Below are positions 1 through 8,337 of a DNA stretch of 64,000 nucleotides, in pieces (positions within the stretch are counted from its first letter, which is position 1; the number at the start of each line of letters is the position of its first letter). Source of the DNA: Stappia sp. (GTDB taxonomy: Bacteria > Pseudomonadota > Alphaproteobacteria > Rhizobiales > Stappiaceae). The notes under the pieces were generated by a model. That model worked only from the letters and a program-made list of their open reading frames with translations. It was not told the origin of the DNA and searched no databases. The stretch is taken from contig NZ_CP157793.1 in assembly GCF_040110915.1 (NCBI RefSeq), positions 3,298,939 through 3,362,938 on the forward strand. Direction: 5' to 3'. The translations under genes and the position numbers were made by a program.

Positions 1-834
1 GACAACATGCTGGTCGCCATCGGTCTCGACGATCCCTTCGCCCTCGGCGTTCTCTCGTCGCGCATTCATGGGCTTTGGGCCTTGCGCGCTGGCGGCTGGC
101 TCGGCGTCGGCAACGATCCGCGCTACTCGAAATCCCGCTGCTTCGATCCCTTCCCCTTCCCCGACGCGGCCTTGGAGCAGCGGGCGGAGATCGGCGCAAT
201 CGCCGAGGAGCTGGATGCGCATCGCAAGAAGGTGCTCGAAGACCACGATCACCTGACGCTCACCGGGCTCTACAACGTGCTGGAGCGGCTGAAGGCCGGG
301 GCCGCCGCCGGCGACCTCTCCGACAAGGAGCGGACGATCCTCGACGACGGGCTGGTGCTGATCCTCAAGGAGTTGCACGAGCGGCTCGACGCGGCCGTCG
401 CCGCCGCCTACGGCTGGCCGGCGGATTTGGGCGAAGAGGAGATCCTCGCCCGCCTCGTCGCGCTCAACAAGGAGCGGGCCCGCGAGGAAGCGCGCGGTCA
501 TGTGCGCTGGCTGCGCCCCGACTATCAGATCCCGCGCTTCGGCTCCGACGCCGACAAGGCCGAGCAGATCGAGGCCGATCTGGGCGTCGCGCCGGTCGCC
601 GTCGCGCGCGGCCCCAAGCCCGCCTTCCCGCGCGCCGAGCGCGATCAGACGCCGGCGGTGCTCGCCCGCCTGATGGAGGCCGACGGCCCCCTCGACGCCG
701 CCACCATCGCCGCCTCCTTCAAGCAGGGCCGGCGCTGCCTGCCGGCCGTCACCGCCGTGCTTGCCGCGCTGCACCGGCTCGGGCTCGTCTCCAGCGCCGA
801 CGGGCGCGGCTTCTCGCTACGCCAGGCGGCCTGA
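1..834 (+). CDS. Class I SAM-dependent DNA methyltransferase, MmeI/PglX-like, C-terminal part
   Basis: This is the 3' end of a gene that begins left of the window; the frame is open from base 1 and stops with TGA at 832-834. The visible 277 residues lack the catalytic motifs. The segment RYSKSRCFDPFPFP near residue 40 matches the end of the target-recognition region seen in large single-chain N6-adenine methyltransferases of the MmeI/BREX PglX/DISARM DrmMI type. It is followed by a helical region (ELDAHRKKVLEDH; LKELHERLDAAVAAAYGWP) typical of this superfamily, then a basic segment and a winged-helix-like tail. From the family, the enzyme would modify adenines in DNA, alone or in a defence system; which one cannot be told from this fragment. 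No restriction partner lies to the right. Confidence 0.72.
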   Translation, partial: DNMLVAIGLDDPFALGVLSSRIHGLWALRAGGWLGVGNDPRYSKSRCFDPFPFPDAALEQRAEIGAIAEELDAHRKKVLEDHDHLTLTGLYNVLERLKAGAAAGDLSDKERTILDDGLVLILKELHERLDAAVAAAYGWPADLGEEEILARLVALNKERAREEARGHVRWLRPDYQIPRFGSDADKAEQIEADLGVAPVAVARGPKPAFPRAERDQTPAVLARLMEADGPLDAATIAASFKQGRRCLPAVTAVLAALHRLGLVSSADGRGFSLRQAA

Positions 835-965
835 GACGGCCCGCCCGCCGGCTTCCCCCCTACAAGACCGCCCGGAATGGGGTTTCTCCGCTAAGTCATT
901 GGACGCCCCGGCACAGGCGGGCTACCACTTGCGCCAAATTCTCACATCATTCAGCGAGATCCCTC

Positions 966-2195
966 ATGACCGGCCCCTTGTCGCATCTGCGCGTCCTCGA
1001 CCTTTCCCGCGTGCTCGCCGGGCCCTGGGCGACCCAGACGCTGGCAGACATGGGCGCCGAGGTGATCAAGATCGAGCGTCCCGGCACGGGCGACGACACG
1101 CGCGGCTGGGGCCCGCCCTACATCGAGGGGCCGGAGGGCGACACCCGCGAGAGCGCCTATTTCCTCTCCGCCAACCGCGGCAAGAAATCCGTCGCCGTCG
1201 ATATCACGACGGAAGAGGGACGCGCGCTGCTCACCCGGCTCGCGGAAAAGTCCGACATTCTGGTCGAGAACTACAAGGTCGGCGGACTGACCAAATATGG
1301 CCTCGACTACGACAGTCTGTCGAAGATCAATCCGGGCCTGATCTACTGCTCCATCACCGGCTTCGGCCAGACCGGCCCCTACGCCAAGCGGGCCGGGTAC
1401 GACTTCATGATCCAGGGCATGGCAGGGCTGATGTCGGTCACCGGCGAGGCGGACGGCAGGCCCGGCGGCGGACCGCAGAAGGTCGGCGTGGCGCTCGCCG
1501 ACATTCTCACCGGGCTGAACGCGACGGTCGCGATCCTCGGCGCGCTCAGCCATCGCGAGCGCACCGGCGAGGGCCAGCACATCGACCTCGCCCTGTTCGA
1601 CGTACAGGTCGCCTCGCTCGCCAATCAGGCGCTCAACTATCTGGCCTCCGGCACCCCGCCGACCCGGCTCGGCAACGCGCATCCCAACATCGTGCCCTAT
1701 CAGGCCTTCGAGACGGCGGACGGTCATCTGATCCTCGCCGTCGGCAACGACGGGCAGTTCGCCCGCTTCTGCGAGCTCGCCGGCCGGCCGGAGCTTTCCG
1801 CCGATCCCGCCTTCGCCACCAACAGTGCCCGCGTCGCCAACCGCGAGACGCTTGCGCCGCAGGTCGCGGAGATCCTCAAGACCCGCACCACCCGCGAGTG
1901 GATCGCAGCGCTGGAACCGGCCGCCGTGCCCTGCGGGCCGATCAACACCATCGACCAGGTGTTCGAGGAACCCCAGGCCAAGGCGCGCGGCCTCGCCACG
2001 CGCATGACCCATGCCGGCGGCATGGAGGTGCCGGGCGTCGCGAGCCCCCTGCGCTTCTCCAGGACGCCGGTCGACGACACCGTCGCCCCGCCCGCGCTCG
2101 GCCAGCACACCCGCTCCGTGCTCGCCGAGGTCCTGGGCCTGAGCGACGAGACCATCGCGGCCCACGAAAAGGCCGGCGTGGTCGAGGCCCGCTGA
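966..2195 (+). CDS. CaiB/BaiF (class III) CoA-transferase family protein
   Basis: A 409-residue protein of the usual length for family III CoA-transferases, which move CoA between carboxylic acids through an aspartyl-CoA thioester. The N-terminal signature (LRVLDLSRVLAGPWATQ) and GAEVIKIERPGTGDDTR are diagnostic, and Asp179 in GVALADILTG aligns with the catalytic Asp169 of formyl-CoA transferase. The ATG at 966 begins where family similarity begins; the frame stays open upstream but reads through intergenic DNA. The gene stands alone between the methyltransferase fragment and the urea transporter, so the substrate (for example succinate, formate/oxalate or a dicarboxylate) cannot be inferred. 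Cytosolic. The family is certain, the substrate unknown. Confidence 0.9.
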   Translation: MTGPLSHLRVLDLSRVLAGPWATQTLADMGAEVIKIERPGTGDDTRGWGPPYIEGPEGDTRESAYFLSANRGKKSVAVDITTEEGRALLTRLAEKSDILVENYKVGGLTKYGLDYDSLSKINPGLIYCSITGFGQTGPYAKRAGYDFMIQGMAGLMSVTGEADGRPGGGPQKVGVALADILTGLNATVAILGALSHRERTGEGQHIDLALFDVQVASLANQALNYLASGTPPTRLGNAHPNIVPYQAFETADGHLILAVGNDGQFARFCELAGRPELSADPAFATNSARVANRETLAPQVAEILKTRTTREWIAALEPAAVPCGPINTIDQVFEEPQAKARGLATRMTHAGGMEVPGVASPLRFSRTPVDDTVAPPALGQHTRSVLAEVLGLSDETIAAHEKAGVVEAR

Positions 2196-2225
2196 GGCCG
2201 CCCCGGCGGCGGCGCCCAGATTTAT

Positions 2226-2283
2226 TGCACTGCAAAAAGTTTATGCAATTCATCCTCGCGGCGCACAATTATGCACCGCGAGG
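2226..2283 (+). promoter_or_regulatory. Candidate NtrC-type enhancer: TGCA-rich inverted repeats upstream of urtA
   Basis: Four TGCA tetramers occur in 50 bp (2226, 2231, 2244, 2272). The segment 2254-2265 and 2272-2283 is an inverted repeat matching at 11 of 12 positions with a 6-nt spacer, and it contains GGCGCA-N6-TGCACC. Known NtrC sites carry TGCAC half-sites. The position, 96-153 bp upstream of the sigma-54-like promoter, suits an enhancer. Binding by NtrC is inference. Confidence 0.4.
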
Positions 2284-2378
2284 CCGACCGGCCTTGCGCG
2301 CGCGACCTGGCGACGGACGTAAGGTAACGCTTTGTTAGGAAAATGACCTTCGTCCCGAGGCCGCTCCGAAACCGCGGC

Positions 2379-2394
2379 TGGCACGGTTCTTGAT
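2379..2394 (+). promoter_or_regulatory. Sigma-54 (RpoN) promoter candidate of urtABCDE
   Basis: TGGCACG, four bases, then TTGAT reproduces the -24/-12 pattern TGGCACG-N4-TTGC with one change (A for C at -12). The GG and GA pairs are separated by exactly 10 bases, as the class requires. It lies 54 bp before the urtA start. Urea uptake is commonly under nitrogen control, which fits. Confidence 0.55.
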
Positions 2395-2447
2395 CTCCTC
2401 GTCTGTCGTCTCTTCCTTCCAGAACAGACGCGACAGAGGGGAACCCA

Positions 2448-3746
2448 ATGAAAATCCAGTCCAGACGTTTCGCGATTGGGGCCGTGGTCGGCGCGCTGAT
2501 CGCCACCACGGCGCTCACCAGCCCGGCGCAGGCCGAGGAGACCATCAAGGTCGGCATCCTGCATTCGCTCTCCGGCACCATGGCGATCTCCGAGACCACG
2601 CTCAAGGACGCCATGCTGATGCTCATCGAGCAGCAGAACGAAAAGGGCGGCCTGCTCGGCAAGAAGCTGGAGCCGGTGGTGGTCGATCCGGCGTCCGACT
2701 GGCCGCTGTTCGCGGAAAAGGCGCGCGAGCTGATCGAGGTCAACGAGGTCGCGGCGGTCTTCGGCTGCTGGACCTCGGTGTCGCGCAAGTCCGTTCTGCC
2801 GGTCTTCGAGGAGCTGAACAGCCTGCTCTTCTACCCCGTGCAATACGAGGGCGAGGAAAGCCAGCGCAACGTCTTCTACACCGGCGCCGCGCCCAACCAG
2901 CAGGCGATCCCGGCCGTCGACTATCTGATGAACGAGGAAGGCGTGGAGCGCTGGGTGCTGGCCGGCACGGATTATGTCTATCCGCGCACCACCAACAAGA
3001 TCCTGGAAGCCTATCTGAAGTCCAAGGGCGTGGCCGCCGAGGACATCATGATCAACTACACGCCCTTCGGCCACAGCGACTGGCAGACCATCGTCTCCGA
3101 CATCAAGGCCTTCGGCTCCGCCGGCAAGAAGACGGCCGTCGTCTCGACGATCAACGGCGACGCCAATGTGCCCTTCTACAAGGAGCTGGGCAACGCCGGC
3201 ATCCGCGCCGAGGACATTCCGGTCGTCGCCTTCTCCGTCGGCGAGGAGGAACTCGCCGGGCTCGACACCGAGCCGCTGGTCGGCCATCTCGCCGCCTGGA
3301 ACTACTTCCAGTCCGTCGACACGGACATCAACGCCGAGTTCATCGACGCCTGGCACGCCTTCACCGGCGACGACACCCGCGTGACCAACGACCCGATGGA
3401 AGCCCATTTCATCGGCTTCAACATGTGGGTCGAGGCGGTCGAGAAGGCCGGCACCACCGATCCCGACGCGGTGATCGACGCCATCATCGGCGTGACCGTG
3501 CCCAATCTCACCGGCGGCTATTCGGCGATGATGCCGAACCACCACATCACCAAGCCCGTGCTGATCGGCGAGATCCAGGACGACGGCCAGTTCGAGATCG
3601 TGTGGGAGACCTCCGGCATGGTCGTCGGCGATGCCTGGTCCGACTACCTCGAAGGCTCGAAGGACCTGATCGCCGACTGGCGCAAGCCGCTGTCCTGCGG
3701 AAACTTCAACACCGCCACCGGAAAATGCGGCGGCTCGGGCACCTGA
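2448..3746 (+). CDS. urtA: Urea ABC transporter, periplasmic substrate-binding protein UrtA
   Basis: A 432-residue protein with a signal peptide (basic MKIQSRR, hydrophobic core, cleavage after SPAQA near residue 28). The mature part starts TIKVGILHSLSGTMAISE, the hallmark of branched-chain-amino-acid-type binding proteins of the urea/amide subclass; FGCWTSVSRKSVLPVFEE and YPVQYEGEE are typical of UrtA. It captures urea, or short-chain amides, in the periplasm and hands it to UrtB/UrtC. The ATG at 2448 is preceded by a good AGGGG ribosome site. It is the first gene of urtABCDE, and the upstream region holds a sigma-54-like promoter, suggesting expression under nitrogen limitation. The C-terminus has two Cys (SCGNFNTATGKCGG) that may form a disulfide. 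Confidence 0.95.
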   Translation: MKIQSRRFAIGAVVGALIATTALTSPAQAEETIKVGILHSLSGTMAISETTLKDAMLMLIEQQNEKGGLLGKKLEPVVVDPASDWPLFAEKARELIEVNEVAAVFGCWTSVSRKSVLPVFEELNSLLFYPVQYEGEESQRNVFYTGAAPNQQAIPAVDYLMNEEGVERWVLAGTDYVYPRTTNKILEAYLKSKGVAAEDIMINYTPFGHSDWQTIVSDIKAFGSAGKKTAVVSTINGDANVPFYKELGNAGIRAEDIPVVAFSVGEEELAGLDTEPLVGHLAAWNYFQSVDTDINAEFIDAWHAFTGDDTRVTNDPMEAHFIGFNMWVEAVEKAGTTDPDAVIDAIIGVTVPNLTGGYSAMMPNHHITKPVLIGEIQDDGQFEIVWETSGMVVGDAWSDYLEGSKDLIADWRKPLSCGNFNTATGKCGGSGT

Positions 3747-3771
3747 CGCCCGCCGTCGCATCCAGGGGGGA

Positions 3772-3798
3772 GGGAGGCGGGCAATGCACCCGCCTCCC
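3772..3798 (+). other. Intercistronic hairpin between urtA and urtB
   Basis: A perfect 10-bp inverted repeat (3772-3781 with 3789-3798, 7-nt loop) lies just after the urtA stop codon, with no U-tract. Such hairpins after binding-protein genes often protect the upstream message and give the binding protein higher expression than the permease; that role is inferred here. Confidence 0.5.
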
Positions 3799-3908
3799 CC
3801 GACCCCCCCGCGACGTTCCGCCCGATCCATGACACGCCAAGGCCCGTCGCGGCCCTTCCGATCCCGGATCGTCCTTTCCGTTTCTCCAAAGCCGGTGACC
3901 GTCTCCCC

Positions 3909-5591
3909 ATGCCGCCAGACCGCGTCCGACCGTTTCGCCCGCGCGCCGCGCGTCTCCTGCTGCCGTTCCTCGCGGCGCTTGTCTGCGCGCTGAGCCTCGC
4001 GCTCGGCCCGTCAACGGCGCGTGCCCAGTCCAACGACAAATCCGACGTCGAGGTGCTGCGCCCGCTCGTCGACGCGCTCGCCGGCGGCGGCTTCGACGAG
4101 ACCCAGGCGCAGATCGACGCGCTCGCCGCGACCGGCGATCCCCGCGCGGCCCCCGTGCTGGAGGCGCTGGCCGAGGGCGATCTCTACGCCCGCGCAAGCG
4201 ACGGCCGGGTCTTCGTCGGCGCGCGGGACGGGCGCGACTACCGGCTGACCGATCCGCTGACCGGCGCGGACGCCGGAACCGCCGCGCGCCGCGCGGTCGA
4301 CAAGATCCGCGTCAACAACCGGCTGCGCCGGGCCATTCGCACAGCACTCGGCACGCTCACCCTGCGCGCCCCCGATCCCGCCATCCGGCTGGCCGCCGCC
4401 GACGCGATCTTCAAGGCGCAGGACGTCGACAGTCTCGACGCGCTGGAGGCGGCCCTCGCCGCCGAGACCGATCCGGCCGTCGCCACGGCCCTCGGCGAGG
4501 CGCGTGCGGCCGCGCTTCTGGCCTCCGACCGGCCGCTGGAGGACAAGCGCGCGGCCATCGACGTGCTGGCCGCGCGCGGCGACCGGGACGCGCTGTCGCT
4601 GCTGACCGGGCTTTCCAGCGACGCCGCCCAGGCCGATCTGCACGACCAGGCCAACGCCGCCATCGAGCGGATCGAGCGCGTTCAGGCCGCCTGGGACATG
4701 GCGCGCAACGTGTGGTTCGGGATCTCGCTCGGTTCCGTGCTGCTCTTGGCCGCCATCGGGCTCGCCATCACCTTCGGCGTGATGGGCGTCATCAACATGG
4801 CGCATGGCGAGATGGTGATGCTCGGCGCCTACACCACCTTCGTGATCCAGAGCCTGTTTCGCGCGCACGCGCCGGAATTCTTCGACTATTCGCTGCTGGT
4901 CGCGCTGCCGGCCGCCTTTCTGGTCGCCGCCCTCGTCGGGATCGCCATCGAGCGCGGCATCATCCGCTTCCTGCACGACCGGCCGCTGGAGACGCTGCTC
5001 GCCACCTGGGGCGTGTCGCTGATCCTGCAGCAGGGCGTGCGCACGATCTTCGGCCCCACCAACCAGGAGGTCGGCAATCCCTCCTTCATGTCCGGCGCCT
5101 TCGAGATCGGGCAGATGACGATCACCTACAACCGGCTGTGGATCGTGGTCTTCTCGCTCGTCGTCTTCGCCGGGCTGCTGCTCTTGATGAAGGCGACCCG
5201 CTTCGGCCTGACCGTGCGCGCGGTGACGCAGAACCGGCGCATGTCCGCCTCCATGGGCATCCGCACGCCGGTGATCGACGCGCTCACCTTCGGGCTCGGC
5301 TCCGGCATCGCCGGCATCGCCGGCGTCGCCCTGTCGCAGATCGACAACGTCTCGCCCAACCTCGGTCAGGCCTACATCATCGACAGTTTCATGGTGGTGG
5401 TCTTCGGCGGCGTCGGAAATCTCTGGGGCACGCTGCTCGGCGCGATGACGCTGGGCGTCGCCAACAAGTTCCTGGAGCCCTTCGCCGGCGCGGTGCTCGC
5501 CAAGATCCTGGTGCTGGTCTTCATCATCCTGTTCATCCAGAAGCGCCCGCGCGGTCTGTTCGCGCTCAAGGGCCGGGCGGTGGAATCATGA
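3909..5591 (+). CDS. urtB: Urea ABC transporter permease UrtB with N-terminal periplasmic extension
   Basis: A 560-residue protein. Residues 1-40 form a signal-like segment (LLLPFLAALVCALSLALG, then STARAQ), followed by about 220 residues of Ala/Asp-rich helical sequence without membrane spans and reminiscent of HEAT-type repeats. From about residue 263 comes the LivH-type permease: GVMGVINMAHGEMVMLGAYTT, the RAVTQNRRMSASMGI loop that contacts the ATPases, and a GVGNLWGTLLGA segment. It is one of the two membrane subunits of the urea importer. Long N-terminal extensions are common in UrtB of proteobacteria. There is no clear ribosome site at 3909, but the signal peptide supports this start. 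The stop overlaps urtC by ATGA. Confidence 0.93.
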   Translation: MPPDRVRPFRPRAARLLLPFLAALVCALSLALGPSTARAQSNDKSDVEVLRPLVDALAGGGFDETQAQIDALAATGDPRAAPVLEALAEGDLYARASDGRVFVGARDGRDYRLTDPLTGADAGTAARRAVDKIRVNNRLRRAIRTALGTLTLRAPDPAIRLAAADAIFKAQDVDSLDALEAALAAETDPAVATALGEARAAALLASDRPLEDKRAAIDVLAARGDRDALSLLTGLSSDAAQADLHDQANAAIERIERVQAAWDMARNVWFGISLGSVLLLAAIGLAITFGVMGVINMAHGEMVMLGAYTTFVIQSLFRAHAPEFFDYSLLVALPAAFLVAALVGIAIERGIIRFLHDRPLETLLATWGVSLILQQGVRTIFGPTNQEVGNPSFMSGAFEIGQMTITYNRLWIVVFSLVVFAGLLLLMKATRFGLTVRAVTQNRRMSASMGIRTPVIDALTFGLGSGIAGIAGVALSQIDNVSPNLGQAYIIDSFMVVVFGGVGNLWGTLLGAMTLGVANKFLEPFAGAVLAKILVLVFIILFIQKRPRGLFALKGRAVES

Positions 5592-6757
5592 TGCACCGCT
5601 ATCTTGCCGGCGGGCTGACCGGCGGACGCCTCGCCCTGCTGATCGCCCTCGTGGCGCTCGCCATCCTCGTGCCCGCGCTCAATCTGGCCCTGCCCGAGAG
5701 CCATCCGCTGCATGTGCCCACCTATGCCGTCACCTTGATGGGCAAATATCTCACCTATGCGCTGCTGGCGCTGGCGCTCGATCTGGTGTGGGGCTATTGC
5801 GGCATTCTCTCGCTCGGCCATGCCGCCTTCTTCGCGCTCGGCGGCTATGCCATGGGCATGTATCTGATGCGCCAGATCGGATCGCGCGGCGTCTATGGCG
5901 ACCCGCTGCTGCCCGACTTCATGGTGTTCCTGAACTGGGACGCCCTGCCCTGGTACTGGACCGGCTTCGATCTCTTTCCGTTCGCGCTGCTGATGGCGCT
6001 CGTCGTGCCGGGGGTGCTCGCCTTCGTCTTCGGCTGGTTCGCCTTCCGCTCGCGGGTGACCGGCGTGTATCTGTCGATCATCACACAGGCGATGACCTTC
6101 GCGCTGATGCTCGCCTTCTTCCGCAACGACATGGGCTTCGGCGGCAACAACGGGCTCACCGACTTCAAGGACCTGCTCGGCTTCGACCTGCAGGCGGATG
6201 CGACCCGCGCCGGCCTGTTCGCGGCTTCCGCCCTGACGCTCGCCGGCGCGCTGCTGCTCGCCATCGCGCTCACCTCCTCCAAGCTCGGCCAGGTGCTGAT
6301 CGCCGTGCGCGACGCGGAAAGCCGCACCCGCTTCATCGGCTACCGTGTGGAGCACTACAAGCTCTTCGTGTGGACGCTCTCGGCCATGATGGCGGGGCTT
6401 GCCGGCGCGCTCTACGTGCCGCAGGTCGGCATCATCAATCCCGGCGAATTCGCCCCGGCCAACTCCATCGAGGCGGTGATCTGGGTCGCCGTCGGCGGGC
6501 GCGGCACGCTGATCGGCCCGATCCTGGGGGCCGGCCTCGTCAACTTCGCGAAGAGCTGGTTCACCGCCGCCCTGCCGGAGTTCTGGCTGTTCGCGCTTGG
6601 CGGGCTCTTCGTCGTCGTCACGCTGTTCCTGCCCAAGGGGATCGTCGGCCTCGCCGTGTCCCTGAAGGCGCGCGCAACGCGCAAGCCCGCACGGACCGAC
6701 TCGGGCCGGGACACGGACGCCCCCGCGTCCACCGACAGCCGCCAGGCCGCGGAGTAA
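5588..6757 (+). CDS. urtC: Urea ABC transporter permease UrtC
   Basis: A 389-residue LivM-type permease, the second membrane subunit of the urea importer in the inner membrane. Hydrophobic spans run through most of the protein (first ALLIALVALAILVPAL, last ALGGLFVVVTLFLP). The family segment GYCGILSLGHAAFFALGGYA lies near residue 75 and the coupling loop IAVRDAESRTRFIGY near residue 240. The ATG at 5588 sits inside the urtB stop (ATGA), indicating translational coupling. An internal soluble stretch (YGDPLLPDFMVFLNWDALPWYW) is characteristic of UrtC compared with LivM. The charged tail after residue 360 is low complexity. Confidence 0.94.
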   Translation: MMHRYLAGGLTGGRLALLIALVALAILVPALNLALPESHPLHVPTYAVTLMGKYLTYALLALALDLVWGYCGILSLGHAAFFALGGYAMGMYLMRQIGSRGVYGDPLLPDFMVFLNWDALPWYWTGFDLFPFALLMALVVPGVLAFVFGWFAFRSRVTGVYLSIITQAMTFALMLAFFRNDMGFGGNNGLTDFKDLLGFDLQADATRAGLFAASALTLAGALLLAIALTSSKLGQVLIAVRDAESRTRFIGYRVEHYKLFVWTLSAMMAGLAGALYVPQVGIINPGEFAPANSIEAVIWVAVGGRGTLIGPILGAGLVNFAKSWFTAALPEFWLFALGGLFVVVTLFLPKGIVGLAVSLKARATRKPARTDSGRDTDAPASTDSRQAAE

Positions 6758-6761
6758 GCCG

Positions 6762-7508
6762 ATGACCGTGACCGACACGCTTCTCTACCTCGACGGCGTC
6801 AGCGTCTCCTTCGACGGCTTCAAGGCGCTCAACAACCTCTCCTTTCTGATCGGGCGCGGCGAGATGCGCGCCATCATCGGCCCCAACGGCGCCGGCAAGA
6901 CGACCATGATGGACGTGATCACCGGCAAGACCCGCCCCGACACCGGCGACCTCACCTTCAAGGGCGGGATCGATCTGACCGCGCATGACGAGGCGGAGAT
7001 CGCCGGCTTCGGCATCGGGCGGAAATTCCAGAAGCCGACGGTCTTCGAAAGCCACACCGTGGAGACCAACATCGCGCTGGCGCTCAAGGCCCCGCGCACG
7101 CCCTGGGCGACGCTGTTTCACCGCAGGACCCGGGAAGAAACGGCGCGCATCGACGATCTGCTGACGCTGATCCGCCTCGCCGAGCGGCGCGGCGATCTCG
7201 CCGGCAACCTCAGCCACGGCCAGAAGCAATGGCTGGAGATCGGCATGCTGCTCGCCCAGGACCCGGAACTGCTGCTCATCGACGAACCGGCCGCCGGCAT
7301 GACCGACGCCGAGACGGCGGCAACGGCAACGCTGCTGCGCGACATTTCGGCGACCCATTCGGTCGTCGTGGTGGAACACGACATGGAGTTCGTGCGCGCC
7401 CTCGACGTGAAGGTGACCGTGCTGCACGAAGGCTCCGTTCTGGCGGAAGGCTCACTCGACCATGTCTCCAACGACCAGAGGGTGATCGATGTCTATCTCG
7501 GCCGCTGA
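6762..7508 (+). CDS. urtD: Urea ABC transporter ATP-binding protein UrtD
   Basis: A 248-residue LivG-type ATPase. Walker A GPNGAGKTT is near residue 44, the signature LSHGQKQWLEIGMLL near 148 and Walker B LLLIDEPAAGM near 168, followed by the switch His in VVVEHDMEF. The degenerate signature SHGQ instead of SGGQ is normal for UrtD. It starts 4 bp after urtC. With UrtE it energises urea uptake at the cytoplasmic face of the membrane. Its last 20 bases overlap the start of urtE. Confidence 0.95.
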   Translation: MTVTDTLLYLDGVSVSFDGFKALNNLSFLIGRGEMRAIIGPNGAGKTTMMDVITGKTRPDTGDLTFKGGIDLTAHDEAEIAGFGIGRKFQKPTVFESHTVETNIALALKAPRTPWATLFHRRTREETARIDDLLTLIRLAERRGDLAGNLSHGQKQWLEIGMLLAQDPELLLIDEPAAGMTDAETAATATLLRDISATHSVVVVEHDMEFVRALDVKVTVLHEGSVLAEGSLDHVSNDQRVIDVYLGR

Positions 7509-8277
7509 CCCCGCCCCCGAGACTGCCCCCGAGACCGCCCGAAAGACCGGGCCCGGGACCGGGATCGAGACCGCCGCCGCCCGCCTCGCGGTGGAGCGGA
7601 TCGACCTCCACTATGGCGCGGCCCAGGCCCTCAAGGCCGTGAGCCTGGAGGCGGTGCCGGGTCACGTCACCTGCGTGATGGGCCGAAACGGCGTCGGCAA
7701 GACGTCGACCTTGCGCGCGATTTCCGGCCAGCATCCGATCTCGTCCGGCAAGATCCTGTGGGACGGGCGCGACATCTCCCGCCTGACGCCCTATGCCCGC
7801 GCGCGCGCCGGCATCGCGCTGGTGCCGCAGGGGCGCGACATCTTCCCGCTGCTGAGCGTGAAGGAAAACCTGGAGACCGGTTTTTCCGTGCTGCCGCGCC
7901 GCGACCGGAAGGTGCCCGACACGGTGTTCGAGCTGTTCCCCGTGCTCAAGGACATGCTCCGGCGGCGCGGCGGCGATCTCTCCGGCGGCCAGCAGCAGCA
8001 GCTCGCGATCGCCCGCGCCATCGTCATGCGTCCGCGCCTGCTGCTGCTCGACGAGCCGACGGAAGGCATCCAGCCTTCGATCATCAAGGACATCGGCCGG
8101 GCGATCGCCTATCTGCGCGACACCGGCGAGATGGCGATCGTGCTGGTGGAGCAGTATTTCGAGTTCGCCCGCGATCTTGCCGACCGCTTCGCCGTCATGG
8201 ACCGGGGCGAGGTCGTGCTCGCCGGCGACGCGCACGAAATGGAGGAGCGCGCCGTGCGCGCGCATCTCACCGTGTGA
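7489..8277 (+). CDS. urtE: Urea ABC transporter ATP-binding protein UrtE
   Basis: A 262-residue LivF-type ATPase and the second nucleotide-binding subunit of the urea importer. Walker A GRNGVGKTS, signature LSGGQQQQLAIARAI, Walker B LLLLDEPTEGI and the switch segment IVLVEQYFEFA are all intact. The start at 7489 gives about 30 extra Pro/Glu/Thr-rich residues before the conserved LAVERIDLHYGAAQALK; no internal ATG lies before that region. The gene overlaps urtD by 20 bp and ends the operon. No urease genes follow; instead an IS110-type element begins within tens of bases, right after a palindrome that also overlapped the end of the convergent SDR gene. Confidence 0.94.
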   Translation: MSISAADPAPETAPETARKTGPGTGIETAAARLAVERIDLHYGAAQALKAVSLEAVPGHVTCVMGRNGVGKTSTLRAISGQHPISSGKILWDGRDISRLTPYARARAGIALVPQGRDIFPLLSVKENLETGFSVLPRRDRKVPDTVFELFPVLKDMLRRRGGDLSGGQQQQLAIARAIVMRPRLLLLDEPTEGIQPSIIKDIGRAIAYLRDTGEMAIVLVEQYFEFARDLADRFAVMDRGEVVLAGDAHEMEERAVRAHLTV

Positions 8278-8283
8278 GCGGCG

Positions 8284-8297
8284 CGGCTCAGCCGCGC
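8284..8297 (+). repeat. 14-bp direct repeat, left copy, flanking the IS110 element
   Basis: CGGCTCAGCCGCGC here recurs at 9645-9658. The left copy lies within the longer palindrome GCGCGGCT-C-AGCCGCGC (8281-8297). If one repeat copy plus the element is removed, urtE and the SDR gene become convergent with about 10 bp between their stops, a natural pre-insertion arrangement. Confidence 0.6.
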
Positions 8298-8337
8298 GCG
8301 AGACTGCCGACAAAGATAGACCGCACTCTCCGCGTCA

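Noticed and set aside
75..965. A longer CoA-transferase starting at 75
   Set aside because: The added 297 residues are an out-of-frame reading of the methyltransferase gene; family similarity begins at the ATG at 966.
2222..2788. Minus-strand open frame covering the urtA promoter
   Set aside because: It is antisense to the urtA signal peptide and lacks conserved motifs or a ribosome site.
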